Origin: Thermosphaera aggregans
GTDB taxonomy: Archaea; Thermoproteota; Thermoprotei_A; Sulfolobales; Desulfurococcaceae
DNA length: 64,000 nucleotides
Direction of reading: 5' to 3'
Assembly (NCBI RefSeq): GCF_014962245.1
Contig: NZ_CP063144.1
Span: 300,582-364,581 of the forward strand
Shown: positions 63,834-64,000 of the stretch, piece by piece
How the letters are laid out: each line of letters opens with the position of its first letter
Numbering within the stretch: position 1 is the stretch's first letter
The notes under the pieces: generated by a model
Databases searched by the model: none
What the model was told of the DNA's origin: nothing
The model's input: the letters and a program-made list of their open reading frames with translations, nothing else
Program-made: the position numbers and the translations under genes

Positions 63834-64000
63834 ATGCATTATTTCAAGCCCGGTAAACCCGGAGAGAAGGTTTTAATCCCCTTCACAATACACGGGCACA
63901 CTTTCGAGTTCGTCTCATACACGAGCCTTTTCTCGGGCAAGCAGGTGGACGAGGGGACGAGGCTCCTGCTTGAAAACATCAAAACCCCTGCTGAGGGAGA
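63834..64000 (+). CDS. RsmC-like class I methyltransferase, N-terminal part
   Basis: The gene starts at ATG 63834, four bases after cbf5, and runs off the window. The 55 visible residues (HYFKPGKPGEKVLIPFTIHG, FSGKQVDEGTRLLLENI) match the start of the archaeal RsmC-like (MTS-domain) methyltransferases, which act on rRNA. The SAM-binding motif is outside the window. Confidence 0.65.
   Translation, partial: MHYFKPGKPGEKVLIPFTIHGHTFEFVSYTSLFSGKQVDEGTRLLLENIKTPAEG

Overview
The window is chromosomal DNA of a hyperthermophilic crenarchaeon (Thermoproteota), most like Desulfurococcales. The evidence is a set of archaeal genes (PCNA, GGGP synthase, Elf1, Sec61-beta, archaeal ribosomal proteins), an Rpo13 RNA polymerase subunit, a complete Ced DNA-import cluster, TATA-box promoters often placed for leaderless transcripts, many TTG/GTG starts, and two bulge-helix-bulge introns (one in a tRNA, one in cbf5). 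The species cannot be fixed from the sequence alone.

Layout. 1-4.6 kb: end of an unknown gene, a D-2-hydroxyacid dehydrogenase, and a small type IV pilus operon (pilin, secretion ATPase, TadC-like platform). 4.6-8.1 kb: rtcB with a palindrome at its promoter, a hairpin-rich non-coding stretch, a relic CRISPR-like array of exactly periodic 24-nt repeats, an AT-rich gene for a surface protein, then more decayed copies of the same repeat. 8.2-15.2 kb: the mre11-rad50-nurA-herA end-resection operon. 15.4-21.5 kb: hisS, a tRNA-splicing endonuclease-like subunit, mtnA, a nitroreductase, an intron-containing tRNA-Pro(CGG), a SWIM protein, elf1, GGGP synthase, a MazG-like protein and Sec61-beta. 21.5-24.5 kb: pyruvate:ferredoxin oxidoreductase (porGDAB). 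24.7-29.7 kb: a secreted protein with a probable frameshift in its signal peptide, a Cys-rich small protein, PCNA, Rpo13, a broken small gene and a NosD-like beta-helix surface protein.

30-35 kb is the accessory part. It holds a membrane-anchored FtsK/HerA-type ATPase, a pseudogene, a badly decayed tyrosine recombinase, two transglutaminase-like paralogues and a lone copy of the CRISPR-like repeat. It looks like the remains of an integrated element. 35-43.5 kb: an Lhr-type helicase, a PAPS-reductase-family protein, and cedA1-cedA-cedA2-cedB packed head to tail. 43.6-64 kb: a SPOUT methyltransferase and the long ribosomal-protein superoperon (uL3 to uL15, secY, eL34, cmk, eL14, cbf5), interrupted after uL2 by a MoxR ATPase/VWA pair.

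Some parts belong together. The splicing-endonuclease-like subunit would help remove both introns seen here, and RtcB would ligate the exons. The Ced importer and the Mre11-Rad50-NurA-HerA set are the uptake and processing sides of DNA exchange and recombinational repair. The most notable observations are the 20-nt cbf5 intron that restores both the frame and the catalytic aspartate, the similarity of the CedA N-terminus to the CedA1 pilin, the CRISPR-like repeat relics at three places, and the decayed integrase region.
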